From assembly GCA_014799685.1 (NCBI GenBank), contig JAAVHN010000037.1:20457-57860 (forward strand): a stretch of DNA of 37,404 bases, in the 5' to 3' direction. Position numbers and translations under genes: made by a program. The notes below the pieces were generated by a model. The model did not search any database. It worked only from the letters and a program-made list of their open reading frames with translations, and was not told the origin of the DNA. This document shows, in pieces, positions 7,904 to 17,122 of the stretch (its first letter is position 1; each line of letters starts with the position of its first letter). The stretch comes from Subdoligranulum sp. GTDB taxonomy: Bacteria > Bacillota > Clostridia > Oscillospirales > Ruminococcaceae.

Positions 7904-9928
7904 TCACTGCCGCTCGAACACCGGCATATATGCAAGGGGCGCGTCCACAGATATCGTCTGTCCTCCCTGAAACACCTCGCCTGTGGAAGTGAGCCGCCAC
8001 TGCCCGTCCGGCAGATAAACCTCGCGGCAAAACTGGTTGAGGCGGAAGATGGGGGCCACCAGATACCTGCTGCCAAACATATACTGATCCTGAAGCTCCC
8101 AGCACTTCTCATCCCCCGGAAATTCATAGAACATTGCCCGCAGCAGCGGGGAACCGTTCTCGTGGGCTTCCCTGTACAGGGATTTGATATAATCCTGCAT
8201 CGCAATCCGCACATCATAGTACTTTTTCATGATGGCGTAGTTCTCTTTGCCATAGCTCCACAGCTCGTTGGGCTGGCCGGTGTGCAGATAGCCGCCGCCC
8301 CAGTCCCTGCCGTCCAAAGAGGGGATATTGTGGGGCCCCCGGTCGCCGTGCATCCGCAGCACCGGAGAGTATACCGCAAACTGATACCAGCGGATGAGCA
8401 GCTGCCGAAAGTCCGGGTCGCTTGCGTCGTCGGTCATAAAGCCGCCGATGTCGGTAGTCCACCAGGGAATGCCGGCAAGGCCCATATTCAGGCCGCACTG
8501 GAGCTGGTCATAGAATGCCTCGAATGTGCTGGGGATATCACCGGACCAGATCACATTGCCATACTTCTGGGATCCTGCCCAGCCGCAGCGCAGCAGATTC
8601 ACCACGGGGCCCCGGTCCAGCGCCTTCATCCCGTCATAAAAGGCACGGCTGAACAGCTGCGGATACAAATTGCTGACAGCCAGCGCGGGGCCGTCGCAGT
8701 AGCGGTAGTGTTCAAAATCGTATACGCCCAGATCCGGCTCCGTGTTGTCCAGCCAGAAGCCGTCGATGCCCAGATCCCAGTAGTTCTTTTTGCAGATCTC
8801 CCAAATATATTTCCGGGCCTCGGGATTGAACACGTCGATTTCCACGCAGTCGCCCTGATAATCGTAGGTCTGCAGGGCTCCCCGCTCCGTGCGCATCAGC
8901 AGCCCGCGCTCCAGCATGGGGCCAAAGTTTTCCGAGCGGCGGTCCACCGTGGGCCACACTGATACGATGACCCTGATGCCCATGCTGTGCAGCGTATCCA
9001 CCATCGCCTTGGGATCAGGCCAGTAGGTCTTATCAAACTTCCAGTCGCCCTGGACGGTCCAGTGAAAGAAGTCGATGACAATCCGGTCGATCCGGATGCC
9101 CTCTTTCTGATACTGCCGGGCCACAGTGAGCACCTCGTCCTGGGTGCGGTAACGCAGCTTGCACTGCCACAGGCCCATCAGGTTTTCCGGGAACAGTTCC
9201 GCCCGCCCGGTAACGGCGGTATAGTTCTCCAAAATTGCCTTCGGCGTACCGGCAGCGGTGATCCAATAATCCATCTCCCGCGTAGCCCGGGCCACCCACT
9301 CGGTGTAATTGTTGCCGAAGGTTACCCTCCCTACGGCAGGGTTGTTCCAAAGAAAACCGTAGCCCAGAGAGGACACCGCAAAGGGAACCGAGATCTGGGA
9401 GTTGCGCTGCGCCAGCTCCAGCACGCACCCCTTTTTATCCATGCAGTCATCCTGATACTGCCCCATGCCGAAGATCTTCTCGCCCTTGTTTGCCTCAAAT
9501 TTTACATTCAGGGCATATTCGCTGCCGCCGATCACGCCCTTCCATTCCCGGCCGATCAGTTTCAGGCACCGGCTCTCCCGGGAAACAGTGCCGTCATAGG
9601 CCCGGAAATATTCCCGCAGAATCAGCTTTTCATCTTTATAGAAAGAGATGACCCCCGCATGGTTCACAACGGCTTTCAGGCGGCCGCAAGCAATCGCAGC
9701 CTGCTCCCGCTTATCCATAGAGCCGTCCTCTGCCAGGTGATCCACCTGTTCGATCGTGATTTGGGCCTGCGTGTGCCCGACCGGTTCCGTCAAGGCCCAG
9801 GCATTGCCGGAAAACTGCCGCTGCATGGTGGAACGCACCCGCAGGGCGTCCTTTCCCCATGGCTCCATGCGAACCTGCTCCCCCATATGAAAGAATACCA
9901 GGGCGGAACCATCTTTTACAAATCTCAT
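7904..9928 (-). CDS. Glycoside hydrolase family 31 (alpha-xylosidase/alpha-glucosidase type)
   Basis: A 674-residue retaining alpha-glycosidase with an N-terminal beta-sandwich (to about 230), a catalytic TIM barrel (about 240-560) and C-terminal beta domains. The likely nucleophile is D394 in FWLDNTEPD, and the acid/base candidate is D464 in WSGDIPSTF; the LRMHGDRGP segment further on is also typical. No signal peptide is present, so the enzyme is cytoplasmic. The ATG at 9928 has GAGGAG upstream; an upstream ATG at 9973 has none. It is the last gene of the pectin operon and should trim alpha-linked sugars from imported oligomers. Substrate (xyloside, glucoside or galactoside) cannot be decided from these motifs. 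Confidence 0.88.
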   Translation of the reverse strand: MRFVKDGSALVFFHMGEQVRMEPWGKDALRVRSTMQRQFSGNAWALTEPVGHTQAQITIEQVDHLAEDGSMDKREQAAIACGRLKAVVNHAGVISFYKDEKLILREYFRAYDGTVSRESRCLKLIGREWKGVIGGSEYALNVKFEANKGEKIFGMGQYQDDCMDKKGCVLELAQRNSQISVPFAVSSLGYGFLWNNPAVGRVTFGNNYTEWVARATREMDYWITAAGTPKAILENYTAVTGRAELFPENLMGLWQCKLRYRTQDEVLTVARQYQKEGIRIDRIVIDFFHWTVQGDWKFDKTYWPDPKAMVDTLHSMGIRVIVSVWPTVDRRSENFGPMLERGLLMRTERGALQTYDYQGDCVEIDVFNPEARKYIWEICKKNYWDLGIDGFWLDNTEPDLGVYDFEHYRYCDGPALAVSNLYPQLFSRAFYDGMKALDRGPVVNLLRCGWAGSQKYGNVIWSGDIPSTFEAFYDQLQCGLNMGLAGIPWWTTDIGGFMTDDASDPDFRQLLIRWYQFAVYSPVLRMHGDRGPHNIPSLDGRDWGGGYLHTGQPNELWSYGKENYAIMKKYYDVRIAMQDYIKSLYREAHENGSPLLRAMFYEFPGDEKCWELQDQYMFGSRYLVAPIFRLNQFCREVYLPDGQWRLTSTGEVFQGGQTISVDAPLAYMPVFERQ

Positions 9929-10003
9929 AACCGTTCTCCTCAAACTGATGCGGCACCGCATTCCCAAAACCAAAACGACCGCGTCACAAATCCCGATCTG
10001 CCG

Positions 10004-10858
10004 TCAAAGCTCCTGATACAGCCGCTCCAGGAATTCCCTGGCGGCAACAGCGTTATCATTGTTGGTATTCTCCAGCGTAGCCTGAATGTACGGCTTTTGT
10101 TCTTTCATAAACCGCAGAATCCCGGTGTAGTCCATCTCACCCGTTCCGGCGGCTACAGCCCGCAATTCATCGCCGTCCCGGACAAAATCCTTCAGGTGGA
10201 TCACCGCTGCATGCTCGCCCAGCTTATCAATGGCATCCCCGATGACACGCTCCCGGTCATCCGCGTTTCCGGCATACAACAGATTTACCGGATCCAGGAT
10301 GATCCGCAGGTTTGGGCTTTTGACCGCATTCAGCACCTGAACCGCCCGGTCTGCATTATAAACGATGTGCTTCCATACCGGCTCTATGGCGACGGACACT
10401 CCCCAATGCTCGGCGCACTCCACTACCGGCACAAGCCCCCGAATAAATATATCCAGAGCTTCATCTGTGTGGGTATTTGCGTCCATTTTGTACTCAGGAT
10501 TCGGGGCGCCTGTTTCGGTGCCCACCACCCCGGCTCCCATCAGAGCGGCAACCCGGAGATGCCCATAATACCGGTTTTGAATCTCCTTCAGCTTGTTCTG
10601 GTCCGGATGGGCCAGGTTCAGATAACACCCCAAAACTGCCACATCGAGTCCGTTTTGGGCAAAAACACGCTTGGCGTGCATGGCAAGGCCCTCGTTCAGC
10701 GCGCAGCCATCAAACGCCACGCCCTTGATTACCTTGGAAAAAGCCAGGTGGACGCAGGAAAAGCCTTCCATCTTTGCCCTCTCGGCCCTGGCCTCCATGG
10801 TCTGGAGCTCCGGCGCCAGTCCGGCGTTTATATCATGTAGCCTGATCCCGATCTGCAT
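10004..10858 (-). CDS. Sugar phosphate isomerase/epimerase family protein (xylose-isomerase-like TIM barrel)
   Basis: A 284-residue AP-endonuclease-2-like TIM barrel. Metal-ligand candidates are E in GTETGAPN, E in IEPVWKH, D in ILDPVNLLYAG, H in VIHLKDF and E in TLENTN. Two ATG codons lie in tandem (10861 and 10858). The second is preferred because GGAGGA at 10870-10865 is then 6 bases away rather than 3. A perfect hairpin at 10875-10910 separates it from the upstream esterase gene. The family includes isomerases, epimerases and dehydratases of sugars and inositols; the reaction here is undetermined, but the operon suggests a sugar acid or aldose from pectin. Confidence 0.8.
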   Translation of the reverse strand: MQIGIRLHDINAGLAPELQTMEARAERAKMEGFSCVHLAFSKVIKGVAFDGCALNEGLAMHAKRVFAQNGLDVAVLGCYLNLAHPDQNKLKEIQNRYYGHLRVAALMGAGVVGTETGAPNPEYKMDANTHTDEALDIFIRGLVPVVECAEHWGVSVAIEPVWKHIVYNADRAVQVLNAVKSPNLRIILDPVNLLYAGNADDRERVIGDAIDKLGEHAAVIHLKDFVRDGDELRAVAAGTGEMDYTGILRFMKEQKPYIQATLENTNNDNAVAAREFLERLYQEL

Positions 10859-10874
10859 CATAATTCCTCCCAAG

Positions 10875-10910
10875 AAAAATTGAGGCACAGGCCGCTGTGC
10901 CTCAATTTTT
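10875..10910 (-). terminator. Perfect 16-bp hairpin between esterase and isomerase genes
   Basis: Bases 10875-10890 pair perfectly with 10895-10910 around a 4-base loop, with A-tract and T-tract arms, so either strand reads as a rho-independent terminator. In the operon direction it begins about 16 bases after the esterase stop and ends just before the ribosome site of the isomerase gene. It could act as an attenuator or an mRNA-processing/stability structure. Confidence 0.75.
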
Positions 10911-10926
10911 GCATCATCTTTTTGCA

Positions 10927-11709
10927 TCATGGTATGTACTGGAATTGCCGGTTGAGCCATTTTTTGCACAGCGGCACCCATGCCCGGCAAACCTCGTCCG
11001 GCGTCTCCACCTCCTGCGTGCAGGTGGAAATGCCATGCGCTCCCGAACCAAACAGATGGTACTCAAACGGTACCCCATTGCGCTTCAGCTCCACCGCCAG
11101 CAGCAAGCTGTTCTCCGGCAATACACTGTTATCCCCGCCGCCGTGCCATATAAAAGCGGGCGGAAAATCGGGAGTGACCCGCCCCAGCAGATTCAGCCTG
11201 TCCCGGTACGCCTCATCCCCGGCAGAGACATTCTCCGCCGAAAGCTCGTGCGCAAATTCACGGGTGCTGATTACCGGGTAACACAGCACCAATGCATCCG
11301 GCCGCGAACCGTCCGTCAAAGCGGCTTCGGCGTCGTTCCACAGCGCACCCAGGCTGGCCGCCAGGTGTCCTCCGGCGGAAAATCCCATTACGGCAATCTT
11401 GCCGGCATCAATCTTCCATTCCTCGTGGCGTTCCCGGATCAGCCGCACCGCTGCCGCCAATTCCCGCAGGGGCCGGTAATTTTTCATATCCTTGGGAGAA
11501 CAGGTATACTCAATCACAAACACCTGATACCCCATGGATAGAAACTCCAGAGCGGGCGCATCCTTCTCACGGGGAGAGCACCAGTGGTACGCGCCGCCGG
11601 GACAAATCAGCAAGGCGGGGCGCGCCTTGTGGGCGGCGAGGGTTTCGTAATCGTCCCAGAGATATCCCGTCACCGCGGCGTCCAGCGCCATAAAGGAGAC
11701 CGTTTTCAT
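10927..11709 (-). CDS. Alpha/beta hydrolase (carbohydrate esterase-like)
   Basis: A 260-residue serine esterase with the alpha/beta-hydrolase fold. The oxyanion-type motif CPGGAYHWCS is at about 36-45, the nucleophile elbow GFSAGGH has Ser111, the acid is Asp193 (HGGGDNSV) and the His is His225 (GAHGIS). This layout resembles BD-FAE/acetyl-xylan esterase-type enzymes, which remove acetyl or feruloyl groups from sugars. No signal peptide is present, so it would act on imported acetylated oligomers. Its ATG at 11709 overlaps the SDR stop (ATGA). Deacetylation is inferred from family and operon. Confidence 0.8.
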   Translation of the reverse strand: MKTVSFMALDAAVTGYLWDDYETLAAHKARPALLICPGGAYHWCSPREKDAPALEFLSMGYQVFVIEYTCSPKDMKNYRPLRELAAAVRLIRERHEEWKIDAGKIAVMGFSAGGHLAASLGALWNDAEAALTDGSRPDALVLCYPVISTREFAHELSAENVSAGDEAYRDRLNLLGRVTPDFPPAFIWHGGGDNSVLPENSLLLAVELKRNGVPFEYHLFGSGAHGISTCTQEVETPDEVCRAWVPLCKKWLNRQFQYIP

Positions 11710-12503
11710 TGCGGCTGCTTCCCGATGTAAGCCAGAATGCCGCCGTCCACATACAGAATGTGGCCGTTCACAAAATCAGATGCCGCGGAAGCCAGGAACA
11801 CGGCCGGACCGCCCAAATCGGACGCTTCGCCCCAACGGTTGGCCGGGGTTTTTGCCAGAATGAACTGATCGAATGGGTGCCTCGAGCCGTCGGGCTGGAT
11901 CTCACGCAGAGGCGCCGTCTGGGGCGTTGCAATGTACCCCGGGCCGATGCCGTTGCACTGAATGTTATACTGGCCATATTCGCTGGCGATGTTCTTCGTC
12001 AGCATCTTCAAACCGCCCTTGGCGGCAGCGTAGGCACTCACCGTTTCACGGCCCAGCTCGCTCATCATCGAGCAGATGTTGATGATCTTGCCGCCGCCCT
12101 GTTCAATCATGTCGGGGATCACGGCCTTGGCCATGATGAACGGCCCGTTCAAATCGATGTCGATCACCTTACGGAACTGTGCGGCGGTCATCTCCACCAT
12201 GGGTATGCGCATGATGATGCCCGCGTTGTTCACCAGAATGTTGATGTGACCCACTTCCTCGGTAACCTGCTTTACAAAGGCGCCCACCTGTTCCTCGTTG
12301 GTGACATCGCAGACATAGCCATGGGCCTCAATGCCCGCCTCCCGATAAGCGGCCAGTCCCTTGTCCACCAGTTCCTGGTTAATATCGTTGAATACGATGA
12401 CCGCGCCTGCGCCCGCCATGGCGGATGCAATCGCAAAGCCGATGCCATAGGACGCACCGGTAACCAGCGCTACCTTGCCGGTCAGATCGAATTGGTTTTT
12501 CAT
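11706..12503 (-). CDS. SDR oxidoreductase, gluconate 5-dehydrogenase-like
   Basis: A 265-residue classical short-chain dehydrogenase. The NAD(P) motif TGASYGIG is at 15-22 and NNAG at 92-95; the catalytic set is Ser145, Tyr158, Lys162 (YAAAKGG). The segment NGIGPGYIATPQTAPLRE and the terminal HILYVDGGILAYIGKQP are typical of the Firmicutes gluconate 5-dehydrogenase group, which interconverts keto- and hydroxy-sugar acids. In a pectin operon it may instead act like KduD, reducing the 5-keto product that follows release of 4,5-unsaturated galacturonate; a partner KduI is not in the window. The ribosome site AGGAGGGA precedes the ATG. Confidence 0.85.
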   Translation of the reverse strand: MKNQFDLTGKVALVTGASYGIGFAIASAMAGAGAVIVFNDINQELVDKGLAAYREAGIEAHGYVCDVTNEEQVGAFVKQVTEEVGHINILVNNAGIIMRIPMVEMTAAQFRKVIDIDLNGPFIMAKAVIPDMIEQGGGKIINICSMMSELGRETVSAYAAAKGGLKMLTKNIASEYGQYNIQCNGIGPGYIATPQTAPLREIQPDGSRHPFDQFILAKTPANRWGEASDLGGPAVFLASAASDFVNGHILYVDGGILAYIGKQPQ

Positions 12504-12521
12504 AGCGGTTTCCCTCCTGAT

Positions 12522-13619
12522 TTACTTCTTTTGAGCGGCTCTCTCAATAACATTTTCCGTCTCCCCGTCAAAGAGATATACATCACTGTAGGGAATGGAG
12601 AAAACAATGGCACTGTCGATCTCCGGGGTGTCGTGGGGATCCACCTTAAGGATCGCCTTGTCTTCCCCGGTGGTAATATAGACGTTGGTGTTGTCGCCCA
12701 GCATCTCGGTGAGCTCCACTTCTGCCTGAATATAATAAGCATTGGCCGCTTTGCCCAGTTCGATGGCTTCGGGCCGGAATCCAAAGACAATTTCCCTGCC
12801 CTCATACTGCTTTGCCTTGCTGCCCAGCGGCGCCGTTACATCCAGTGTATTGGCGCCAAACGCCATCTTGCCGTCCTTCACCGTGCCACGGATAAAGTTC
12901 ATCGGCGGTTCGCCAATAAACCCGGCCACAAACACGTTGACGGGGTCGTGATACAACTGATACGGCGTGCCGATCTGCTGAACGTAACCATCCTTCATGA
13001 CTACGATGCGATCCGCCAAGGTCATGGCCTCAGTCTGGTCGTGGGTGACGTAGATCGTGGTGGCTCCGGTCTCCCGGTGGATCTGAGCGATTTCGGAACG
13101 CATGGTGACACGCTGCTTCGCGTCCAGGTTGGAGAGCGGCTCATCCATCAGGAACACACCGACCTTGCGGATAATCGCCCGGCCAATCGCCACACGCTGG
13201 CGCTGGCCGCCGGACAGCGCCCTGGGCAGACGATCCAGATAATCGGTAAGGCCGAGAATACGGGCGGTATTCTTCACCTTCTCCTCTATGACCTCTTCAT
13301 CCACGCCCTGAAGCGTAAGGCCGAAAGCAATATTGTCAAACACCGTCATCTGGGGGTAGAGGGCATAGCTCTGAAACACCATGGCCACTTCGCGCTCCCG
13401 GGGCCCCAGCTCGTTGGCGCGCTTGCCGTTAATGAGAAATTCACCGTTGGAAATATCCTCCAATCCGGCAATCATCCGCAGGGTCGTGGACTTTCCGCAG
13501 CCGGAGGGACCGACAAAGACGATGAACTCCCCTTTGTCGATCTCCAGGTTAAAGTTGTGCACCGCGTGGTAGCCGTTCGGGTAGATCTTGTTGATATCTT
13601 TCAGGGTTAAGTAAGTCAT
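12522..13619 (-). CDS. Carbohydrate ABC transporter ATPase, UgpC/MsmK family (second copy in the operon)
   Basis: A 365-residue CUT1 sugar-importer ATPase. Walker A is GPSGCGKST at about 38-46, signature LSGGQRQR, Walker B GVFLMDEP and switch His in VTHDQTEA. A C-terminal TOBE/MalK-like regulatory domain follows (FGFRPEAI onwards). The start at 13619 has AAGGAG upstream; an ATG at 13640 would overlap that site. It lies between the GH105 and SDR genes, away from the permeases, and the same operon has another such ATPase at 17734-18819. MsmK-type ATPases often serve several importers, so this copy may energise systems elsewhere. Confidence 0.9.
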   Translation of the reverse strand: MTYLTLKDINKIYPNGYHAVHNFNLEIDKGEFIVFVGPSGCGKSTTLRMIAGLEDISNGEFLINGKRANELGPREREVAMVFQSYALYPQMTVFDNIAFGLTLQGVDEEVIEEKVKNTARILGLTDYLDRLPRALSGGQRQRVAIGRAIIRKVGVFLMDEPLSNLDAKQRVTMRSEIAQIHRETGATTIYVTHDQTEAMTLADRIVVMKDGYVQQIGTPYQLYHDPVNVFVAGFIGEPPMNFIRGTVKDGKMAFGANTLDVTAPLGSKAKQYEGREIVFGFRPEAIELGKAANAYYIQAEVELTEMLGDNTNVYITTGEDKAILKVDPHDTPEIDSAIVFSIPYSDVYLFDGETENVIERAAQKK

Positions 13620-13672
13620 AGTCTCTGTCTCCTTACACATGAATTTCCGCCCCGTGCCGGACAGCGCGGGAT

Positions 13673-14803
13673 TTACGCCTGGAGCCGCTTGATCTCTGTG
13701 TAGGCCAGCACAAAGGGCGCCACACCCTTGGCATCGTTTTCCACCACCGGCTCAGAGATATAGTATTCATAGGAACCGTCCCGGCGCCGGTTGTTCTCCG
13801 GGCCAAGGCCCGCCACCAGGCAAATACCGCCCAAATTCAGCCCGTCTTGGGTAAAGCTCAGATACTTTTCCATAATGCCGTCGAAGGTCTTTTTGCCCAG
13901 GACGGCATATTCCGAATCCAGAACGCCCAGCCTTGCGCCCTTGAGCATCGCGTAGGCCATCATGGCGCTGCCGCTGGTCTCCAGATAATTGCCTTCCCGG
14001 CCGCCCTGATCGGGCACTTGCCAGTAAAGGCCGGTTTCTCCGTCCGCATAACGGGCTACGGAAACCATCAATTCGCCAAAGACAGCGGCTAGGTCATCCC
14101 GCTCCTGCCCATTGGGCAGAATATCCAGCAAATCAGCCAGCGCCACAGCGAACCATCCCAGGGATCGCAGCCAGAAGTTTTGGGAACAGCCCGTGTCCGG
14201 ATCGGCCCAGAACGCCGTCTTTGATGCGTCATAGCCGTGGAAGTACAGTTTTTTCTCCTCCGAGAACATTTTGGCCCGCACATTTTTAATCTGATCCACC
14301 GTATCGGAATAGGATCCGCTCCCGAAGTGCTTCTCATGCAGGGCGTAGAAAGGCTGCGCCATGTAAATGCCGTCCAGCCATACCTGATTCGGATAGATGG
14401 CCTTGTGCCAGAAATTCCCTTCCTGAGTGCGGGGCTGTTTGTCCAACTGCATCCGGAGGAAATCCGCGGCCTTGCGATATTTTTCATTCCCGGTGCGCTG
14501 ATACAGGGCAAAAAGCACCCGGCCCTCGTTGATATCGTCCAAATTACAGGCTTCCGGCTTGAAGGTGCGGATGGAGCCGTCTTCTCCCACAAAGTGATCC
14601 ACGCAATCCTGCACAAACTGCGAATAGCGCGCATCCCCTGTGATGGTTTCCATTTCCATCAGCGCGGTGAGCATACAGCCGTCAATATAGTTCCAGGAGG
14701 CGGGCTTGCCTTCCCGGATTTTTTCCATATTCCACACCGTCCGCTCCGGCGTGGAATGCTCGACCAACTGGATCACATACGCGTCAATTTTTTGATAATC
14801 CAT
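13673..14803 (-). CDS. GH105 unsaturated rhamnogalacturonyl/galacturonyl hydrolase (YteR-like)
   Basis: A 376-residue (alpha/alpha)6-barrel enzyme that hydrates the double bond of 4,5-unsaturated galacturonate at the non-reducing end of lyase-cut pectin oligomers. Asp144 in VWLDGIYMAQPF matches the catalytic Asp of YteR (D143) in position and context; ASWNYIDGCML and SQNFWLRSLGWFAVAL are further family segments. Length is normal and there is no signal peptide. Its ATG overlaps the GH28 stop by one base (TGATG), so the two are translationally coupled. Its presence implies that pectate or rhamnogalacturonan lyase products are imported, although no lyase is in the window. Confidence 0.92.
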   Translation of the reverse strand: MDYQKIDAYVIQLVEHSTPERTVWNMEKIREGKPASWNYIDGCMLTALMEMETITGDARYSQFVQDCVDHFVGEDGSIRTFKPEACNLDDINEGRVLFALYQRTGNEKYRKAADFLRMQLDKQPRTQEGNFWHKAIYPNQVWLDGIYMAQPFYALHEKHFGSGSYSDTVDQIKNVRAKMFSEEKKLYFHGYDASKTAFWADPDTGCSQNFWLRSLGWFAVALADLLDILPNGQERDDLAAVFGELMVSVARYADGETGLYWQVPDQGGREGNYLETSGSAMMAYAMLKGARLGVLDSEYAVLGKKTFDGIMEKYLSFTQDGLNLGGICLVAGLGPENNRRRDGSYEYYISEPVVENDAKGVAPFVLAYTEIKRLQA

Positions 14804-16371
14804 CAGTTTTCCTCAAAGTTTTCGGTCTCCACAGTCTCATAGTGGCTGGCTGCCAGAGCCGGCCCCTGTGCGCCGTGGAGTTTCACATTTTTGACCACGA
14901 TTTTCTTCACGTTGTCCAGATACAGCCCCAAACGGCAGCGTTCCATGGCATGGTTTTGCATGGCCGGTATGCCGGGCCTGGCGTCCCCGGCAAACGAGAC
15001 GCTGATATTTTCCAGCGTCACCTGATCGATGGGGCTTTCGGGCAGGCCATCAATGTAGCAGGCCGCCACCTGTGCACCGGTGCACTCCATATTCCGGAAA
15101 GCGAAAGAACCAAGGTGAGGCGTTCGGTCGTCCACCGGCAAATGTTCCCGGGACCAGACGTATTCGGAGAACCGGTCCGGGTCACAGCAGTTGTACCACA
15201 TATTGATGACGATCGGTGTCAGAACGCGCTCCATGCGGATGTTGGCAAACAAAACGTTGTCGATGACACTGTCTTTCCCCCGGCCCCGGCGGCTCTTGAT
15301 GCGCAGCCCCCGGTCGGTAGCACAAAACACGCAGCTGGTCACGCTGAGATCGTGGATGCCTGCCGACAATTCACTGCCGAGGGTCACGGCCCCGTGGCCG
15401 AATTCCATCAAACAGTTGTGGATCTTGTAATGATTGGCCGGGCGCCCATATTTTCTTGCCATGTCCAGCTTGCCCGATTTGATGGCGACACAATCGTCCC
15501 CCACGGAAAAGCGGCAGCCGATGATATCCACGCCTTCACAGCTCTCCGGGTCGATGCCATCCGTGTTGGGGCTCACCTTGGGCGCCGTGACAAAGCAATC
15601 CAGCATGGCAAAATTTTGCGAATAGAAGGGGTGGATATGCCAGGACGGACCGTTTTTCACCGTGACGCCGTGGAGTGTCACATCCCTGGTATGGTTCAAA
15701 AAAATCACCCGGGGCCGGGCGGCAGGAAAAAGCGCGAACCCTTCCCACCAATCGCCGTTCTGTCCATTGCCGTCAATGACGCCCTGGCCCACAACGGCAA
15801 TATTCTGCGCATAAGAGGCGTGCAGCAGCGATTGGTAGCACTTCTGCTCCATGCCCTCAAACCCGGCCTGAAGAACCGGTCTTCCTGTTTTTGGATCCTC
15901 GGTAAAGCTGGGGATGATCGGGTAGCGCGCCCGATCCGTCGATCCCAGAATCGTGGCTCCCGCATCCAGATCCAATGTGATGTTGCTTTTCAGCGACAGG
16001 GGCAGTGTCAGATACGTCCCTGCCGGAAACCACAGCCGCCCGCCTTCGGGCAAAAAGCTGATCGCGCCCTGAAGCGCGGCGGTATCTTCATGAACGCCGT
16101 CCCCCACCGCACCGAAATCCTTCACGTTCACACAGCAGGTCTCCGCCCTGGTATCCAGCCTGATCTGCTCTTCTCCACCGCCCTCAAAACGGACAGTGAT
16201 CGTGTAGGACCTGCCGGGCCCGAGACCAAACAGAGAAAACACGTTGGTATTGCTTTGGAGCCGGCGCTCCCCGTCCACCAGAACGGTATAGCCATCCCCG
16301 GCATAGTAGGGGGTGCCGCTCTCCAGTTCAAAGCAGGCAGAGGTACTCCCACAGTAGAGAATTCGTATCAT
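14803..16371 (-). CDS. GH28 polygalacturonase/rhamnogalacturonan hydrolase with N-terminal FN3-like domain
   Basis: A 522-residue inverting glycosidase of the right-handed beta-helix type. Residues 1-77 look like an FN3-like beta domain; VKDFGAVGDG then opens the GH28 helix. Hallmarks are NTDGID (269-274), GDDCVAIKSG (from 291), GHGAVTLGSE (from 325) and a later RIKSRRGRG, which supply the catalytic Asp residues and the substrate Arg/Lys. No signal peptide is present, so it is probably an intracellular exo-acting enzyme on imported oligogalacturonides. The ATG at 16371 is preferred over 16386 because GAGGAA lies 9 bases before it. Confidence 0.92.
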   Translation of the reverse strand: MIRILYCGSTSACFELESGTPYYAGDGYTVLVDGERRLQSNTNVFSLFGLGPGRSYTITVRFEGGGEEQIRLDTRAETCCVNVKDFGAVGDGVHEDTAALQGAISFLPEGGRLWFPAGTYLTLPLSLKSNITLDLDAGATILGSTDRARYPIIPSFTEDPKTGRPVLQAGFEGMEQKCYQSLLHASYAQNIAVVGQGVIDGNGQNGDWWEGFALFPAARPRVIFLNHTRDVTLHGVTVKNGPSWHIHPFYSQNFAMLDCFVTAPKVSPNTDGIDPESCEGVDIIGCRFSVGDDCVAIKSGKLDMARKYGRPANHYKIHNCLMEFGHGAVTLGSELSAGIHDLSVTSCVFCATDRGLRIKSRRGRGKDSVIDNVLFANIRMERVLTPIVINMWYNCCDPDRFSEYVWSREHLPVDDRTPHLGSFAFRNMECTGAQVAACYIDGLPESPIDQVTLENISVSFAGDARPGIPAMQNHAMERCRLGLYLDNVKKIVVKNVKLHGAQGPALAASHYETVETENFEEN

Positions 16372-16390
16372 GTTTTCATTCCTCATCGGG

Positions 16391-17023
16391 TCATTTTTTT
16401 ACTGCGTCATGGAGCATCTCGCTTACCATATGCTTCATCTGGATCAGCAGCAGGTCAAAGCCCAGATAAAGTGTCCCAAACAAAACAGGCTCCACCCCCA
16501 GTATCACCTGGTCGTTCGCAATACCGGTGAGATAGTGCGCGGCTATGTTGATCATGTTATACATGGTAAAAACCAGGAAGAGGACAATATAAGCATACAC
16601 GATATTCAGGAAAAAACCGGAATAGGTCTTGCGGGTCACCATCATCCACCTGGCGTTCTCCCCCTTGGTGCGTTCAAAAAAGCGCAGCATCGGGTTGGTC
16701 AGCAGGTCGGTGACAATGCCCAAAGCCAGGCCGATGACGACCAGCTGGTCCAGCAGCGTAGGCAGAAGCCCGCCCAGACCCCAGAAGAAAAAGTAACACA
16801 CGGCGCCGGCAAACCAGGCTTTGATAAAAACCACTTTTACCCAGCCCGCCGTCCTGAATTTTGGCCCCGAGCGGTAGGCCCTGAGCTCCGCTTCGGACAC
16901 CGGCGGTGAGTTTTCCTCATTGGCGGTAACCAGATCGTTGACAGCATCCGTTTTGAGCCGGTAATAGTCTGCCTGCCGCTCCACCTCAGGCTTTCCCGTT
17001 CGGTTGTTTCGCTTCTTGCTCAT
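16391..17023 (-). CDS. Uncharacterised membrane protein (possibly YesL/DUF624-like)
   Basis: A 210-residue protein with a charged, basic N-terminus (about 1-58) and four to five hydrophobic segments (about 63-85, 88-108, 135-160, 178-195). I do not recognise a firm family. Size and place beside pectin-degradation and CUT1 transporter genes recall YesL/DUF624 proteins, but the match is weak. Its stop lies 4 bases before the alternative GH28 start, so it is tightly in the operon. It is preceded by a strong mRNA hairpin at 17038-17080. Confidence 0.7.
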   Translation of the reverse strand: MSKKRNNRTGKPEVERQADYYRLKTDAVNDLVTANEENSPPVSEAELRAYRSGPKFRTAGWVKVVFIKAWFAGAVCYFFFWGLGGLLPTLLDQLVVIGLALGIVTDLLTNPMLRFFERTKGENARWMMVTRKTYSGFFLNIVYAYIVLFLVFTMYNMINIAAHYLTGIANDQVILGVEPVLFGTLYLGFDLLLIQMKHMVSEMLHDAVKK

Positions 17024-17037
17024 AAAGTCTCCTGCCC

Positions 17038-17080
17038 GGCAGGTTGGGAGACCCTGCTCCCGGGCCTCCCAGTACCTGCC
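17038..17080 (-). other. Intercistronic hairpin in the pectin operon
   Basis: Arms GGCAGGT..GGGAG and CTCCC..ACCTGCC fold into a long GC-rich stem. There is no T-run, so it is more likely an mRNA stability or processing structure than a terminator. It lies between two membrane-protein genes. Confidence 0.6.
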
Positions 17081-17122
17081 CGTCTCATCGTTCGAGTGAT
17101 ATTACGCGGGTTTAAAGCTCGT

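Noticed and set aside
7904-9928. Assigning GH31 to removal of xylose from xylogalacturonan
   Set aside because: Xylose in xylogalacturonan is beta-linked, whereas GH31 acts on alpha-glycosides, so that substrate is unlikely.
11709-13610. A long plus-strand open frame (633 codons) opposite the SDR and ATPase genes
   Set aside because: It spans two well-supported minus-strand genes and shows no protein family; a codon-bias shadow.
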